64,000 nucleotides of DNA from Candidatus Fonsibacter ubiquis (GCF_002688585.1 NZ_CP024034.1:673501-737500); one strand, 5' to 3'. Shown: positions 55,059-64,000, counted from the first letter of the stretch. The notes: generated from the letters alone by a model not told the origin. Numbers and translations: made by a program.

Positions 55059-57920
55059 TTAGGCAGCTTCCTCTCTATAACTATCTAAACTTGGACAACT
55101 GCAAACAAGATTTCTATCTCCATAAACGTTATCTACTCTTGAAACTGGAGACCAATATTTATTTGTTTTTAAATACTGTAGCGGAAATGCCGCTTGTTCC
55201 CTTGTATACTTATGCTCCCAAATATCTGCTGAAAGCTCAAGAAATGGATGCGGAGCGTTTTTAAGTGGATTATCGTTTGTATCGAATACTTTATTTTTAA
55301 CCATATTAATTTCTTTTTTAATATTAATTAATGCATCACAAAATCTATTTAATTCATTTAGACTTTCACTTTCGGTAGGTTCAATCATCAAAGTACCAGC
55401 AACTGGCCAAGACATCGTTGGAGCATGGAAACCATAGTCAATTAATCTTTTAGCAATATCCTCTTCGCTCACGCCTGTTTCTACCTTAATAGATCTTAAA
55501 TCAATAATGCATTCATGAGCAACAAATCCATTTTTTCCTTTATATAAAGTACTGAATTGTTCTGACAATTTTTTTGACATGTAATTTGCATTTAAAATTG
55601 CAACTTGTGTTGCTTTTTTAAGACCTGCTGCTCCCATCATTTTTATATACATCCATGAGATTGGAAGAATGCTAGCGCTTCCCCACGGTGCAGCCGAAAC
55701 TGCGCCCATGCCCGTGCTCGGTCCTGAATTTTGTTTTATAATCTGGTGATTTGGTAAAAATTTTTCTAAATGTTGAGAGACTCCTATAGGCCCCATTCCT
55801 GGACCACCACCACCATGAGGAATACAAAATGTTTTGTGCAAATTCATGTGACAAACATCAGGCCCAAATTTTCCAGGTTTTGCAATTCCAACAAGAGCAT
55901 TTAGATTTGCTCCATCCATATAAACCTGGCCGCCATTATCATGGATAATTTTACAAATATCAGTAATTTTTTCTTCGAACACTCCGTGTGTTGATGGATA
56001 TGTTACCATTAAAGCCGCTAAATCTTTTGAGTAATCATTTGCTTTTTTTTTCAGATCTTCAAAATCAACATTGCCATCTTTATCACAATTAATCACTATA
56101 ACTTTCATTCCAGCCATTTGTGCGCTTGCTGGATTTGTACCATGTGCTGAACTTGGAATAAGGCAAACGTTTCTATTTTTATCGCCTCTAGATAAATGAT
56201 ATTTTCTAATAACCATTAGACCAGCATACTCCCCTTGTGCACCAGCATTAGGTTGAAGAGAAATTCCGCTAAAGCCAGTTATTTCAGAAAGCATTTTTGA
56301 TAAGTCATTAAACATAAAATGATAACCTTCTGCTTGATCAACTGGAGCAAATGGATGCATTGCTCCAAATTCAGGCCAAGTTACTGGTATCATCTCTGCA
56401 ACTGCATTTAACTTCATAGTACAAGAACCTAAAGCAATCATTGATCTATTTAATGCAATATCTTTATCCTCTAGACGTTTTAAGTAACGAAGCATTTCGG
56501 TTTCTGAATGATAAGAATTAAACACTTCATGAGTTAAATATTTTGATGTTCTTAAAAATTCTTTTGAAATCTGATCAATTTTAGTTTCGCTAGATATTTT
56601 TTCGTTAATACCAAATACTTCAAATAAATCTTTTAGATCGCTAATTTCCGAAGTTTCATCAAAAGAAATGCTAATTGAATCTTCTAATTTTCTAATATTA
56701 ATTTTTTTAGCTAAAGCTTTTTTATAAAAGTCTTCTGTTTCATCTCCAGTAAATATAGTTACAGTATCAAAGTAATGTTGAGAGATTATCTTAAAATTAT
56801 TTTTCTGCATTGCTTCTGCAAATAAATTTGAAATTCCAGCCGTACGTTCTGCTATTTTTTTTATACCTTCTGGTCCATGATAAATACCGAATGCTGCAGC
56901 CATAATAGAAAGTAGAGCTTGAGCGGTACAAATGTTGCTAGTTGCTTTTTCTCTTCTAATATGTTGCTCACGTGTTTGCAGAGCCATTCTTAAAGCTTGT
57001 TTATTTTTTCTATCAACGGACACGCCAATAATTCTTCCAGGCATCGCTCTTTTAAATTCATCTTTAGTTGCAAAAAATGCAGCGTGTGGACCTCCATAAC
57101 CCATGGGGACACCAAACCTTTGTGAATTTCCAACTACAATATCAGCGCCCATTTCTCCTGGTGGCTTAATTAAAGTTAAGGCAAGCAAATCAGTTACAAC
57201 AATCGCTTTGCCTTTTTTATTATGAATAATATCGATAATTTGCTTCAAGTCGTAAATAGCGCCAAGTGAGTCTGGATACTGAACAATTGCACATAGCAAA
57301 TTATCTAATTTTGGAAGACCCTCATCATTATCTCCTACAATAATTTCAAGACCAAATGGTTCTACTCTAGTTTTTACAACATCGATTGTTTGAAGATTGC
57401 ATCTATTAGAAATAAAAATTTTATTTAAATTTTCTGGATTAATTCTTTGACACAAAGCAACAGCTTCAGCGGCTGCAGTTGCTTCATCAAGTAGTGAAGC
57501 ATTTGCAATATCCATTTTAGTAAGATCAATAATCATCTGTTGAAAATTTAATAACATCTCTAATCTTCCTTGAGCAACTTCTGGCTGATAAGGGGTATAG
57601 GCTGTATACCAACCTGGATTTTCTAAAATATTTCTTAAAATAACATTTGGGGTAATAGTTCCATAGTACCCAGCTCCTAAATAATTTTTATAAATTTTAT
57701 TCTTTTGAACAATTTGTTTTAACAATTTAAGAGCTTTATCTTCTGAAATAGCATCGTCTAATTTCAACTCTTCTTTTTCTAAAATTTTATCTGGAACTAT
57801 TTTTTGAATAAGCTCTTCTAGTGATTGAACATGTAAATATGAAAGCATAGTTTTGATATGCTCGTCTGATGGACCTATATGACGTCTAATAAACTCTTTA
57901 GAATTAGTTAAATCTTTCAT
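55059..57920 (-). CDS. gcvP: Glycine dehydrogenase (decarboxylating), P protein
   Basis: PLP enzyme that decarboxylates glycine and loads the aminomethyl group onto the H protein. The 953 residues are the full fused two-domain form. The PLP lysine lies in DVCHMNLHKTFCIPHGGGGPG (about residues 680-700), and the N-terminal half has GAGYYGTITPNVILRN and TPYQPEVAQGRLE. The start overlaps the gcvH stop by one base. It is third in gcvT-gcvH-gcvP. Confidence 0.98.
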   Translation of the reverse strand: MKDLTNSKEFIRRHIGPSDEHIKTMLSYLHVQSLEELIQKIVPDKILEKEELKLDDAISEDKALKLLKQIVQKNKIYKNYLGAGYYGTITPNVILRNILENPGWYTAYTPYQPEVAQGRLEMLLNFQQMIIDLTKMDIANASLLDEATAAAEAVALCQRINPENLNKIFISNRCNLQTIDVVKTRVEPFGLEIIVGDNDEGLPKLDNLLCAIVQYPDSLGAIYDLKQIIDIIHNKKGKAIVVTDLLALTLIKPPGEMGADIVVGNSQRFGVPMGYGGPHAAFFATKDEFKRAMPGRIIGVSVDRKNKQALRMALQTREQHIRREKATSNICTAQALLSIMAAAFGIYHGPEGIKKIAERTAGISNLFAEAMQKNNFKIISQHYFDTVTIFTGDETEDFYKKALAKKINIRKLEDSISISFDETSEISDLKDLFEVFGINEKISSETKIDQISKEFLRTSKYLTHEVFNSYHSETEMLRYLKRLEDKDIALNRSMIALGSCTMKLNAVAEMIPVTWPEFGAMHPFAPVDQAEGYHFMFNDLSKMLSEITGFSGISLQPNAGAQGEYAGLMVIRKYHLSRGDKNRNVCLIPSSAHGTNPASAQMAGMKVIVINCDKDGNVDFEDLKKKANDYSKDLAALMVTYPSTHGVFEEKITDICKIIHDNGGQVYMDGANLNALVGIAKPGKFGPDVCHMNLHKTFCIPHGGGGPGMGPIGVSQHLEKFLPNHQIIKQNSGPSTGMGAVSAAPWGSASILPISWMYIKMMGAAGLKKATQVAILNANYMSKKLSEQFSTLYKGKNGFVAHECIIDLRSIKVETGVSEEDIAKRLIDYGFHAPTMSWPVAGTLMIEPTESESLNELNRFCDALINIKKEINMVKNKVFDTNDNPLKNAPHPFLELSADIWEHKYTREQAAFPLQYLKTNKYWSPVSRVDNVYGDRNLVCSCPSLDSYREEAA

Positions 57921-58300
57921 TAATTTGGATTATCCGTTGCATATTTTTCGTAATCAATCTTATTCATTAGATCTTTAAGCTCATTTTGATCTTTGATCGT
58001 AATTTTAAAAAACCAACCTGAATTCTCTGGATCTTTATTTACAAGTGATGGATCTGAAACAATTGCCTGGTTTGATTCTTTGATATCTCCTGTAAGTGGT
58101 GAATAAACATCACTTGCAGCTTTTACGGACTCTACAACTGCAGCTGCTTCATCTTTTTTAAAAGATTTTCCAGCCGCTGGAACTTCTGCAAATACAATGT
58201 CACCTAATTGAGCTGCTGCATGAGCTGTAATTCCAACAGTTGCAATATTACCATTTACTTCTAACCATTCATGTTTTTTTGAATATTTTTTTTCAATCAT
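57920..58300 (-). CDS. gcvH: Glycine cleavage system H protein
   Basis: Lipoyl carrier protein, 126 residues. It has YSKKHEWLEVNGNIATVGIT at the N-terminus and the lipoylation lysine in VVESVKAASDVYSPLTG, followed by NKDPENSGWFFKI. It shuttles the aminomethyl group between GcvP and GcvT. It is separated from gcvT by two bases and overlaps gcvP by one. Confidence 0.98.
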   Translation of the reverse strand: MIEKKYSKKHEWLEVNGNIATVGITAHAAAQLGDIVFAEVPAAGKSFKKDEAAAVVESVKAASDVYSPLTGDIKESNQAIVSDPSLVNKDPENSGWFFKITIKDQNELKDLMNKIDYEKYATDNPN

Positions 58301-58302
58301 GT

Positions 58303-59427
58303 TTAATTTTTTACGTAATTTTTTTTATAAAAAGGAAGTTTGCTAACAACTCCTTGCACCATATTTTCTCTAACTTTCAGAATTACTTTTGTGCCCTCTT
58401 TCGACTGTTCATAATCAACATATCCCATGGCAACCGGTCCTTTCACACTTGGGCCAAAACCTCCACTAGTCACATGTCCTATTTCTTTTTGATCATTTGA
58501 GAAAATCCTTGTACCCTCTCTTGCAATAATTTTACCTTCGGGTTTTATTCCAACCCTAATTTTTTTAGGCTTATTTTTAATTTGATCTAAAATTATTTTA
58601 TCTCCTAAAAATCCACCCTTTTCTTTTTTAGTTTTAGGAATTGCCCACGACAAAGCACCTTCAACCGGAGTGGTATTTGTATTAATATCATGACCATATA
58701 AACAAAGTCCGGCTTCTAATCTTAATGAGTCCCTTGCGCCAAGTCCTATAAGTTTAGCATCAGACACTCTCATAATATCTTGGATTAATTCTTGAACATC
58801 CTCGTTTTTTATAGAAACTTCAAAGCCATCCTCGCCTGTATATCCTGATCTTGTTATAAAAATTTTTTTCTTATTATATTCAAAATAATTGCCGTACATA
58901 AAATTAATTTTTGAAATATCTTTAAAAATTTTTTTCATAGCATCTACTGCTCTGGGTCCTTGAATTGCAATTAACGACAGGTCATCCCTTAGAACGGCAG
59001 TAAAACCCTCACCTATTGAATCTTTGATAATTTTAGCGTCATTATCTTTGCATGCTGCATTCAGTACAATCTTAATTCCTGTATCAACCTTGGTTACAAT
59101 TAAATCATCTTCGATTCCACCTTTGTCGTTTAGTAGAAATGAATATTTAGATTGATTGTTTTCAATTGATGAAAAGTCTAATGGAATTATTTTTTCAAGA
59201 TAAGGAAAAATGCTGCTACTACATTCTATCTTTAGTTGACCCATGTGCGAAACGTCAAAAATTCCTATAGAATTTCTTGTATGTATATGTTCTTGAATAA
59301 TCCCATCTTGATATTGAATGGGCATTTCATAACCTGCAAAATTTACAAGTTTAGCGCCAGAATTTTTATGAAATTCGTATAGCGAAGTTTTGCTAGTTTT
59401 TTTTAATTCTGTATTAGCCGTACTCAT
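58303..59427 (-). CDS. gcvT: Glycine cleavage system T protein (aminomethyltransferase)
   Basis: Transfers the one-carbon unit to tetrahydrofolate and releases ammonia. The 374-residue protein has GAKLVNFAGYEMPIQY, GIFDVSHMGQ (with the catalytic-region Asp), SRSGYTGEDGFE-type residues (ITRSGYTGEDGFEV) and GLGARDSLRLEAGLCLYG. It is the first gene of the gcv operon, with a long leader containing a tandem glycine riboswitch; AGGAG lies 13 bases before the ATG. Confidence 0.98.
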   Translation of the reverse strand: MSTANTELKKTSKTSLYEFHKNSGAKLVNFAGYEMPIQYQDGIIQEHIHTRNSIGIFDVSHMGQLKIECSSSIFPYLEKIIPLDFSSIENNQSKYSFLLNDKGGIEDDLIVTKVDTGIKIVLNAACKDNDAKIIKDSIGEGFTAVLRDDLSLIAIQGPRAVDAMKKIFKDISKINFMYGNYFEYNKKKIFITRSGYTGEDGFEVSIKNEDVQELIQDIMRVSDAKLIGLGARDSLRLEAGLCLYGHDINTNTTPVEGALSWAIPKTKKEKGGFLGDKIILDQIKNKPKKIRVGIKPEGKIIAREGTRIFSNDQKEIGHVTSGGFGPSVKGPVAMGYVDYEQSKEGTKVILKVRENMVQGVVSKLPFYKKNYVKN

Positions 59428-59448
59428 AAATATTATATAACTCCTGTT

Positions 59449-59606
59449 TAAAGCGGCCCATCTGTATATTTACCTGAGAGTGTTGCTCCTTCGGTGAAGT
59501 TTAAACTTTCTTTCCAGAGTTATATAATTGTAAGGTCCTTTTACCTGAGAGTTTCCTGGGCTGTTGCTCCTTCGGTGCCTACGTTAGGTCTCTTCCTTAC
59601 GAATCT
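59449..59606 (-). promoter_or_regulatory. Tandem glycine riboswitch upstream of gcvT
   Basis: Two glycine aptamers lie in tandem on the minus strand. Each has the hallmark CACCGAAGGAGCAA followed by CTCTCAGGTA: the first at about 59600-59531 and the second at about 59520-59455, joined by a short AT-rich linker. The arrangement directly before gcvT matches the known class that turns on glycine cleavage when glycine is plentiful. The second aptamer ends about 10 bases before the AGGAG, and no terminator stem is obvious, so control may be at translation initiation. This occupies the only gene-free stretch over 300 bases (59428-59740). Confidence 0.95.
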
Positions 59607-59740
59607 AATAATCGTTTATACAATGTTAAAAGTCAATTTGAATCAGGTTAATCAGTTTAATACTGTGGAAAACAAAAGTTTTACTAATGTTTTAATTATA
59701 CTTATTGTTAGTATATCTAAATAATTAGTTTTGTAAGAAT

Positions 59741-60511
59741 ATGAAATTAGGTTTTGTTGGTGTTGGAAAAATTGCAACTTGCGTCATTGAAGGAATTTTT
59801 AAAGCCAAAATAAATATTAAAGAAATTATTCTCTCACCAAAAAATAATACAAATAGCAAGTTATTAAAAAACAAATTTAAAAAAATTATAATTGCAAAGT
59901 CTAATCAAGAGGTACTAAATAAATCAAATTGGGTCGTATTATCTATAACTCCAAAAGTTGGAAGACAAATATTAAAAAAATTAAAATTTAATAAAAATCA
60001 TATGGTCTTAAATTTTATATCTACTATTCATAATTCAGAGCTAAAAAGAATAATATTTCCTGCTAAAAAAGTATTTAAAGTAGCCCCTCTTCCTATGATT
60101 AAATATAATCTTGGACCAATAATTATCTATCCAAAAAATAAAAAAGTAGAAAAATTTTTTAATAGTCTCGGTGAGGTATTTTCAACAAATGATGAAAAGG
60201 AAAATAAAAAATTGTGGGTCATGACTTCATTTATGGCAACATATCTTGAAATTTTTAATACAGTTTCAAAATGGCTACAAAATAAAAATATTAATAAAAT
60301 GAGATCTATAAAATATTTAAGTAATTTGTTTAAAGGTTTAAATCATGAACTATTAGTAAATTCCAAACTTAATAATGATAAACTAGTTAAAGACTTTCAA
60401 ACTAAGGGTGGAATTAATGAGGAATTATTATTAAGGGTTAAAAGATTAGGTGTATTTAAAAATTTAAATAAAAGTTTTGAAAAAATATATGCACGAATAA
60501 AAAAAAATTAA
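59741..60511 (+). CDS. Pyrroline-5-carboxylate reductase-like
   Basis: A 256-residue protein of the ProC family, which reduces pyrroline-5-carboxylate to proline with NAD(P)H. The Rossmann motif is GFVGVGKIATCVIEG, then SNWVVLSITPK, and KVAPLPMIKYNLGPIII resembles the family's PNTP region. The dimer domain ends with FQTKGGINEE in place of the usual TPGGTT. These changes from the consensus and the high lysine content mean it is a divergent member; another oxidised cyclic imine is possible. It is divergent from the gcv operon. Confidence 0.7.
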   Translation: MKLGFVGVGKIATCVIEGIFKAKINIKEIILSPKNNTNSKLLKNKFKKIIIAKSNQEVLNKSNWVVLSITPKVGRQILKKLKFNKNHMVLNFISTIHNSELKRIIFPAKKVFKVAPLPMIKYNLGPIIIYPKNKKVEKFFNSLGEVFSTNDEKENKKLWVMTSFMATYLEIFNTVSKWLQNKNINKMRSIKYLSNLFKGLNHELLVNSKLNNDKLVKDFQTKGGINEELLLRVKRLGVFKNLNKSFEKIYARIKKN

Positions 60512-61140
60512 GGATATAAAATCTCTTTTTTCCATTTCGATCCTATTTTTTTATATTTTAATCTTTGATGTATTCGATTATCTCCATCTAACCAAAATTC
60601 AATCTCATTTGCTTTAAGAGCCCATCCTGACCAATAAGGTGGTCTAGGAACTTTTTTTGAATTAGGATATTTTTTTTTAAAATATTCAATTCTTTTAATT
60701 AGATCTAATCGTGAAATCATTGGTGTTGACTGAATTGATGCCCAAGCTCCAATTCTACTTCCATAGGGTCTTGAATTAAAATATTGATTAGCAACTTTAC
60801 TAGGTACCTTACTTATAGACCCATCAATTCTTATTTGCCTTCTTAAAGTTTTCCAATGGAAACACATGGAAGCTCGAGGGTTCGCTTTTAGCTCACTGCT
60901 TTTGCGACTATTTAGGTTTGTATAAAAGATGAACTCTTTATTTGTTATACCTTTTAAAAGAACCATTCGAACGGAAGGTTGTTTTTTTGAGTTAACCGTT
61001 GCTAACGCTAATGCATTTGGATCGTTTATTTCTGTTTTTTCAGCTTTTGACATCCAAACTTTGAAAAGCTCAAAGGGATTCTTTTTATCCATAAAACAGT
61101 CATGGAGACCTAGTTTATTTAATTTTTTTTTTCGATTCAT
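60508..61140 (-). CDS. pdxH: Pyridoxamine 5'-phosphate oxidase
   Basis: FMN enzyme that makes pyridoxal phosphate from pyridoxine or pyridoxamine phosphate, 210 residues. The FMN-binding strand is SVRMVLLKGI, FYTNLNSRKSSELKANPRASMCFHW is conserved, and the C-terminal WLDGDNRIHQRLKY ends with the PLP-contact region. The 3' end shares TTAA with the convergent proC-like gene. It is divergent from aroC with 33 bases between starts. Confidence 0.95.
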   Translation of the reverse strand: MNRKKKLNKLGLHDCFMDKKNPFELFKVWMSKAEKTEINDPNALALATVNSKKQPSVRMVLLKGITNKEFIFYTNLNSRKSSELKANPRASMCFHWKTLRRQIRIDGSISKVPSKVANQYFNSRPYGSRIGAWASIQSTPMISRLDLIKRIEYFKKKYPNSKKVPRPPYWSGWALKANEIEFWLDGDNRIHQRLKYKKIGSKWKKEILYP

Positions 61141-61173
61141 AAATAAGCAAAAATACCTTATAAAATATATTTA

Positions 61174-62259
61174 ATGTCATTTAACACTTTTGGAAAGCTA
61201 TTTAGATTTACTACATGGGGAGAATCTCATGGTCCGGCAATCGGCTGTGTTGTGGATGGCTGCCCTCCTAATATAGCTGTTTCTGAAAAAGATATTCAAA
61301 TTGAATTAAATAAAAGAAGACCAGGTCAGTCAAAGTTTGTAACTCAAAGAAAAGAAAAAGATCAGGTGCAAATATTATCTGGAGTATTTCAAGGAAAAAC
61401 AACTGGAACTCCAATATCAATGATCATCTTTAATGAAGATACAAAGTCTAGGGATTATGAAAGTATTAAAAATAAATTTAGACCTGGACACGCTGATTTT
61501 ACTTACTTTATGAAGTATGGAAACCGTGACTTTAGAGGGGGAGGCAGACAATCTGCTAGAGAAACTGCTTCAAGAGTTGCAGCAGGAGCAATTGCTAAAA
61601 TTGTTTTACAAAAGTTACTTGGAAAAAAATTCTCCATTATTGGTGGAGTTATACAAATTGGTCCACTGATGATTGATCGAAATCTTTGGAATGATAAAGA
61701 AATTAGAAGAAATCCTTTCTTTTGTCCTGATAAAGAAACTGTTCCTGTCTGGGAGCAATATTTATTAGATATTAGAAAATCTGGAAGTTCATGTGGTGCA
61801 ATTATTGAACTTAGAGCGAAGGGAGTTCCTGTTGGTTTGGGTGCTCCTATTTACTCAAAACTTGATCAAGATATTGCAGCAGGGCTTATGAGTATTAATG
61901 CGGTTAAAGGTGTAAACATTGGAGCTGGCATGAATGCTGCAAGTTTAACCGGCGAAACTAATTCTGATGAAATAAGATCTAGTGAAGGAAAAGCAAAATT
62001 TCTTTCTAATCATGCAGGTGGAATATTGGGTGGAATTTCTACGGGCCAAGAAATTGTTGCATCATTTGCAGTTAAGCCAACATCCTCAATTTTAAATACT
62101 CGTAATACTATTGATAAGAATGGAAAAAATACAAAAATTTCTGTTCGTGGAAGACATGATCCTTGTGTTGGAATTAGGGCTGTTCCAATTGGAGAAGCTA
62201 TGCTTGCGTGTATTTTGCTTGATCATTTAATGATGCACCGAGCACAATGCGGTAACTAA
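61174..62259 (+). CDS. aroC: Chorismate synthase
   Basis: Last enzyme of the shikimate pathway; it converts EPSP to chorismate using reduced FMN. The 361-residue protein has [21 protein letters not shown], the [27 protein letters not shown] region, and [21 protein letters not shown]. It is followed by the rhomboid gene after three bases, so the two share a transcript. Confidence 0.98.
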   Translation: MSFNTFGKLFRFTTWGESHGPAIGCVVDGCPPNIAVSEKDIQIELNKRRPGQSKFVTQRKEKDQVQILSGVFQGKTTGTPISMIIFNEDTKSRDYESIKNKFRPGHADFTYFMKYGNRDFRGGGRQSARETASRVAAGAIAKIVLQKLLGKKFSIIGGVIQIGPLMIDRNLWNDKEIRRNPFFCPDKETVPVWEQYLLDIRKSGSSCGAIIELRAKGVPVGLGAPIYSKLDQDIAAGLMSINAVKGVNIGAGMNAASLTGETNSDEIRSSEGKAKFLSNHAGGILGGISTGQEIVASFAVKPTSSILNTRNTIDKNGKNTKISVRGRHDPCVGIRAVPIGEAMLACILLDHLMMHRAQCGN

Positions 62260-62262
62260 TCT

Positions 62263-63003
62263 GTGATCCCATTAAAAGACGAAAACGTTACACTTTCAAC
62301 TCCAATATTAAGTTATTCAATTATTGCAAGTTGTATTGTAGTTTTTTTAATACAAATAAGTTCGCCTGGATATACAAGTGGAAATTTATTTTACTCTTAT
62401 GGTGTTGTACCGGCATCTTTGCTTGGAATAGAATCATTACCGGGTGATTTAGAAAAAATTGATCCTTATCTCACATTAATTACCTCTATGTTTATGCATG
62501 GGGGATGGATGCATTTAATTGGAAATATGCTTTATATGTGGATATTTGCCGACAACATTGAAGATGATCTTGGAAAAGTAAAATTTATTTTATTCTACAT
62601 AGCTTCAGGTATTGCAGCTGCACTTACACAAGTTTATCTCAACGTAAATTCAACTGTACCCATGGTGGGTGCTAGCGGAGCAATAAGTGGGGTCTTAGGA
62701 GCTTATATGATCCGTTATCCTCGTAATAAAATTTTAGTATTAATTCCTCTTGGCGTTTTCACCCAACTTTTAAGAATTCCTGCTCTTTTTGTTTTAGGAT
62801 TTTGGTTTATTTTACAATTCATTAGTTCAGCTGGTAGCACTGGAGAAGGAGGTGGAGTTGCATATGGCGCCCATATAGGAGGATTTGTATTTGGTGCTGC
62901 AGTAATGTTTTTCTTTGGAAATTTTTTAATTCCCAAAAAAGCATTCTTTAAAGCTTTAACTGAAGAGGATGATAAGAAAAAAAATCCCTGGATTCAGGAT
63001 TAA
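62263..63003 (+). CDS. Rhomboid family intramembrane serine protease
   Basis: A 246-residue membrane protease with about six helices. The catalytic serine is Ser138 in VGASGAISG and the histidine is His204 in GAHIGGFVFG; His84 and Asn88 in GWMHLIGNMLYMWIFADN form the oxyanion region. The start is GTG, following aroC directly. Substrates cannot be inferred. A hairpin with a T run follows at 63059-63084. Confidence 0.93.
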   Translation: MIPLKDENVTLSTPILSYSIIASCIVVFLIQISSPGYTSGNLFYSYGVVPASLLGIESLPGDLEKIDPYLTLITSMFMHGGWMHLIGNMLYMWIFADNIEDDLGKVKFILFYIASGIAAALTQVYLNVNSTVPMVGASGAISGVLGAYMIRYPRNKILVLIPLGVFTQLLRIPALFVLGFWFILQFISSAGSTGEGGGVAYGAHIGGFVFGAAVMFFFGNFLIPKKAFFKALTEEDDKKKNPWIQD

Positions 63004-63058
63004 ATTATCCACATAAATTAAAGATAAAATTACTTAGATGTTCTCGTTTTGATTCCCT

Positions 63059-63084
63059 TTTGATTCCATTTTGAATCAAATTTT
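63059..63084 (+). terminator. Terminator after the rhomboid gene
   Basis: TTTGATTC and GAATCAAA form an 8-bp stem with a six-base loop and are followed by TTTT, 56 bases past the rhomboid stop. The stem is AT-rich but the layout is that of an intrinsic terminator. A second TTTTGATTC copy lies just upstream (63048-63055), so an alternative pairing is possible. Confidence 0.6.
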
Positions 63085-63115
63085 CTACTTTTAAGGGTGT
63101 ATGTGAATACTTTAG

Positions 63116-63859
63116 TTAAATGGTCATTCCACCGTCTAATGAATATACAACCCCTGTAGAGAATGCAGACTCATCGCTCGCTAAATAAGCCGCGAGTGCA
63201 GCTACCTCTTCTGGCTTTCCTAATCTTCCCATCGGCTGTCTATCAATAAAGTCTTTTCTAGCTTTGACTGGATCTTTGAATGCATTCACTCGATCTTCCC
63301 AAGAGGGGGTATGAACAGTTCCTGGGGCGATCGCATTGCATCTAATGTTATATTTTAAAAAATCAACTGCTATTGATTTTGTAAGACCTATAACAGCAGC
63401 TTTGGTCGCTCCATATACAAATCGATCTTTTACTCCTTTAATACTTGATACAACAGATGCCATATTTATTATAACTCCAGACTTTTGATCAATCATTTTT
63501 GGGATAATACCTTTAATCATTAAATACATTGATCGGACATTAACATTGAAAGAAAAATCCCAATCTTTTTCTTCACACTCAAGTATAGTTCCGTTATGTA
63601 CAAAACCAACACAATTAAAAAGAATATCAATTTTTGAAATATTATTACAAAATTTCTTCACATCGTTGGCATTTGTTGAGTCTAGTGTATGAATTTTTAT
63701 TTTAGGATACTGTTTAGAAAGCTCTTCTAGTTTATGACTTCTATTTATATCAGTTGCAATAACATTAGCACCTTCATTTAAAAAACGAATAGCTGTTTCC
63801 CTCCCAATCCCTTGACCAGCTGCAGTTATAATTACACTTTTATTTTCTAATCTTTTCAT
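63116..63859 (-). CDS. Short-chain dehydrogenase, BDH2/DHRS6-like
   Basis: A 247-residue SDR. The cofactor motif is TAAGQGIGRET, and NCVGFVHNGTILECEEKDWD plus NVNVRSMYLMIKG resemble mammalian BDH2 very closely; the catalytic Ser, Tyr and Lys are in INMASVVSS and FVYGATKAAVIGLTKS. BDH2 has been described as a cytosolic 3-hydroxybutyrate dehydrogenase and as a 4-oxo-proline reductase; bacterial relatives act on 2-keto-3-deoxy-fuconate. It is divergent from a DUF1445 gene. The substrate is not settled. Confidence 0.82.
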   Translation of the reverse strand: MKRLENKSVIITAAGQGIGRETAIRFLNEGANVIATDINRSHKLEELSKQYPKIKIHTLDSTNANDVKKFCNNISKIDILFNCVGFVHNGTILECEEKDWDFSFNVNVRSMYLMIKGIIPKMIDQKSGVIINMASVVSSIKGVKDRFVYGATKAAVIGLTKSIAVDFLKYNIRCNAIAPGTVHTPSWEDRVNAFKDPVKARKDFIDRQPMGRLGKPEEVAALAAYLASDESAFSTGVVYSLDGGMTI

Positions 63860-63898
63860 CTAAATTAAACTTGTAATTAAATTTTTTTATAAAATTAA

Positions 63899-64000
63899 AT
63901 GTTAAATATCACAGATCCCGTCGAAGCAAGAAAAATTATAAGAGCTGATAAATATGATAAACAAACTGCTGGTATCGCCGGGAAATATGTACAAGGAAAT
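63899..64000 (+). CDS. Putative hydro-lyase, DUF1445 family (5' part)
   Basis: The first 34 codons of a gene that leaves the window. The frame begins ATG TTA AAT and encodes DPVEARKIIRADKYD followed by TAGIAGKYVQGN, which match the start of DUF1445 proteins (YcsI-like, related to mammalian D-glutamate cyclase). It is divergent from the BDH2-like gene, with 39 bases between the two starts. Only the N-terminus can be judged. Confidence 0.7.
   Translation, partial: MLNITDPVEARKIIRADKYDKQTAGIAGKYVQGN

Noticed and set aside
59494-59724. 76-codon plus-strand frame over the gcvT leader
   Set aside because: It runs antisense through both glycine aptamers, whose conserved bases explain the sequence.
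1-64000. Search for mobile elements, CRISPR arrays, toxin-antitoxin pairs and defence islands
   Set aside because: No transposase, integrase, regularly spaced repeats or defence-type domains were seen; the region reads as streamlined core and niche metabolism.

Overview
The window is AT-rich, densely packed bacterial chromosome that reads as a member of the SAR11 clade (Pelagibacterales, Alphaproteobacteria). The signs are strong A/T bias and Lys/Asn/Ile-rich proteins, very short spacers, proteorhodopsin with a retinal pathway, a TRAP transporter, a tandem glycine riboswitch on gcvT, and a DksA that lacks most zinc-finger cysteines. The clade assignment is inferred from gene content. I saw no insertion sequence, prophage, integrase, CRISPR array or rRNA.

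Layout. 1-8.3 kb: the end of icd, alaS, recA, then a leftward group of a TolC-like channel, a glycerate-kinase-like protein and a DsbA-fold isomerase, then a glutathione transferase and dksA. 8.4-13 kb: two glycosyltransferases, a ferredoxin/NADP reductase pair, and a dipeptide epimerase. 13-18.2 kb: proteorhodopsin (leftward) divergent from crtI-crtB-crtY-blh (rightward), which turn geranylgeranyl diphosphate into retinal. 18.3-26 kb: propionyl-CoA synthetase, dihydroorotase, a YgfZ-like protein, tRNA-Leu(GAG) and the nadA-nadB-nadC operon. 26-36.3 kb: a DEAD-box helicase, a UPF0114 membrane protein, a cassette resembling sxtI/J/K/L (carbamoyltransferase, SxtJ-like, DUF5989-like, SGNH protein), small proteins of unknown role, an MFS carrier, a TauE/SafE carrier and a Na+/H+ antiporter-like protein. 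36.4-46.6 kb: core MetE, then 3-hydroxybutyrate dehydrogenase divergent from a TRAP transporter and acetoacetate-CoA ligase, an MFS carrier and a small periplasmic protein. 46.8-59.7 kb: ppdK, glyS-glyQ, an S49 peptidase, a polyprenyl synthase, TspO and gcvT-gcvH-gcvP under a tandem glycine riboswitch. 59.7-64 kb: proC-like, pdxH, aroC, rhomboid, a BDH2-like dehydrogenase and the start of a DUF1445 gene.

How the genes work together. The proteorhodopsin locus supplies opsin and chromophore for light-driven proton pumping; the GGPP synthase that would feed it is not in the window. Hydroxybutyrate dehydrogenase, the TRAP importer and acetoacetate-CoA ligase look like an uptake and activation module for C4 ketone bodies or related acids. 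The gcv operon links glycine to one-carbon supply and is glycine-controlled. The carbamoyltransferase cassette probably carbamoylates an unknown metabolite or surface compound.

Least expected items: the sxt-like cassette with its 50-residue membrane protein; a TRAP large permease with an extra charged C-terminal region of about 320 residues; four small proteins of 32-52 residues, three of them packed tightly against, or translationally coupled to, larger genes; a proteorhodopsin without a signal peptide; a terminator written inside a coding sequence; and four convergent gene pairs that share one TTAA as both stop codons.
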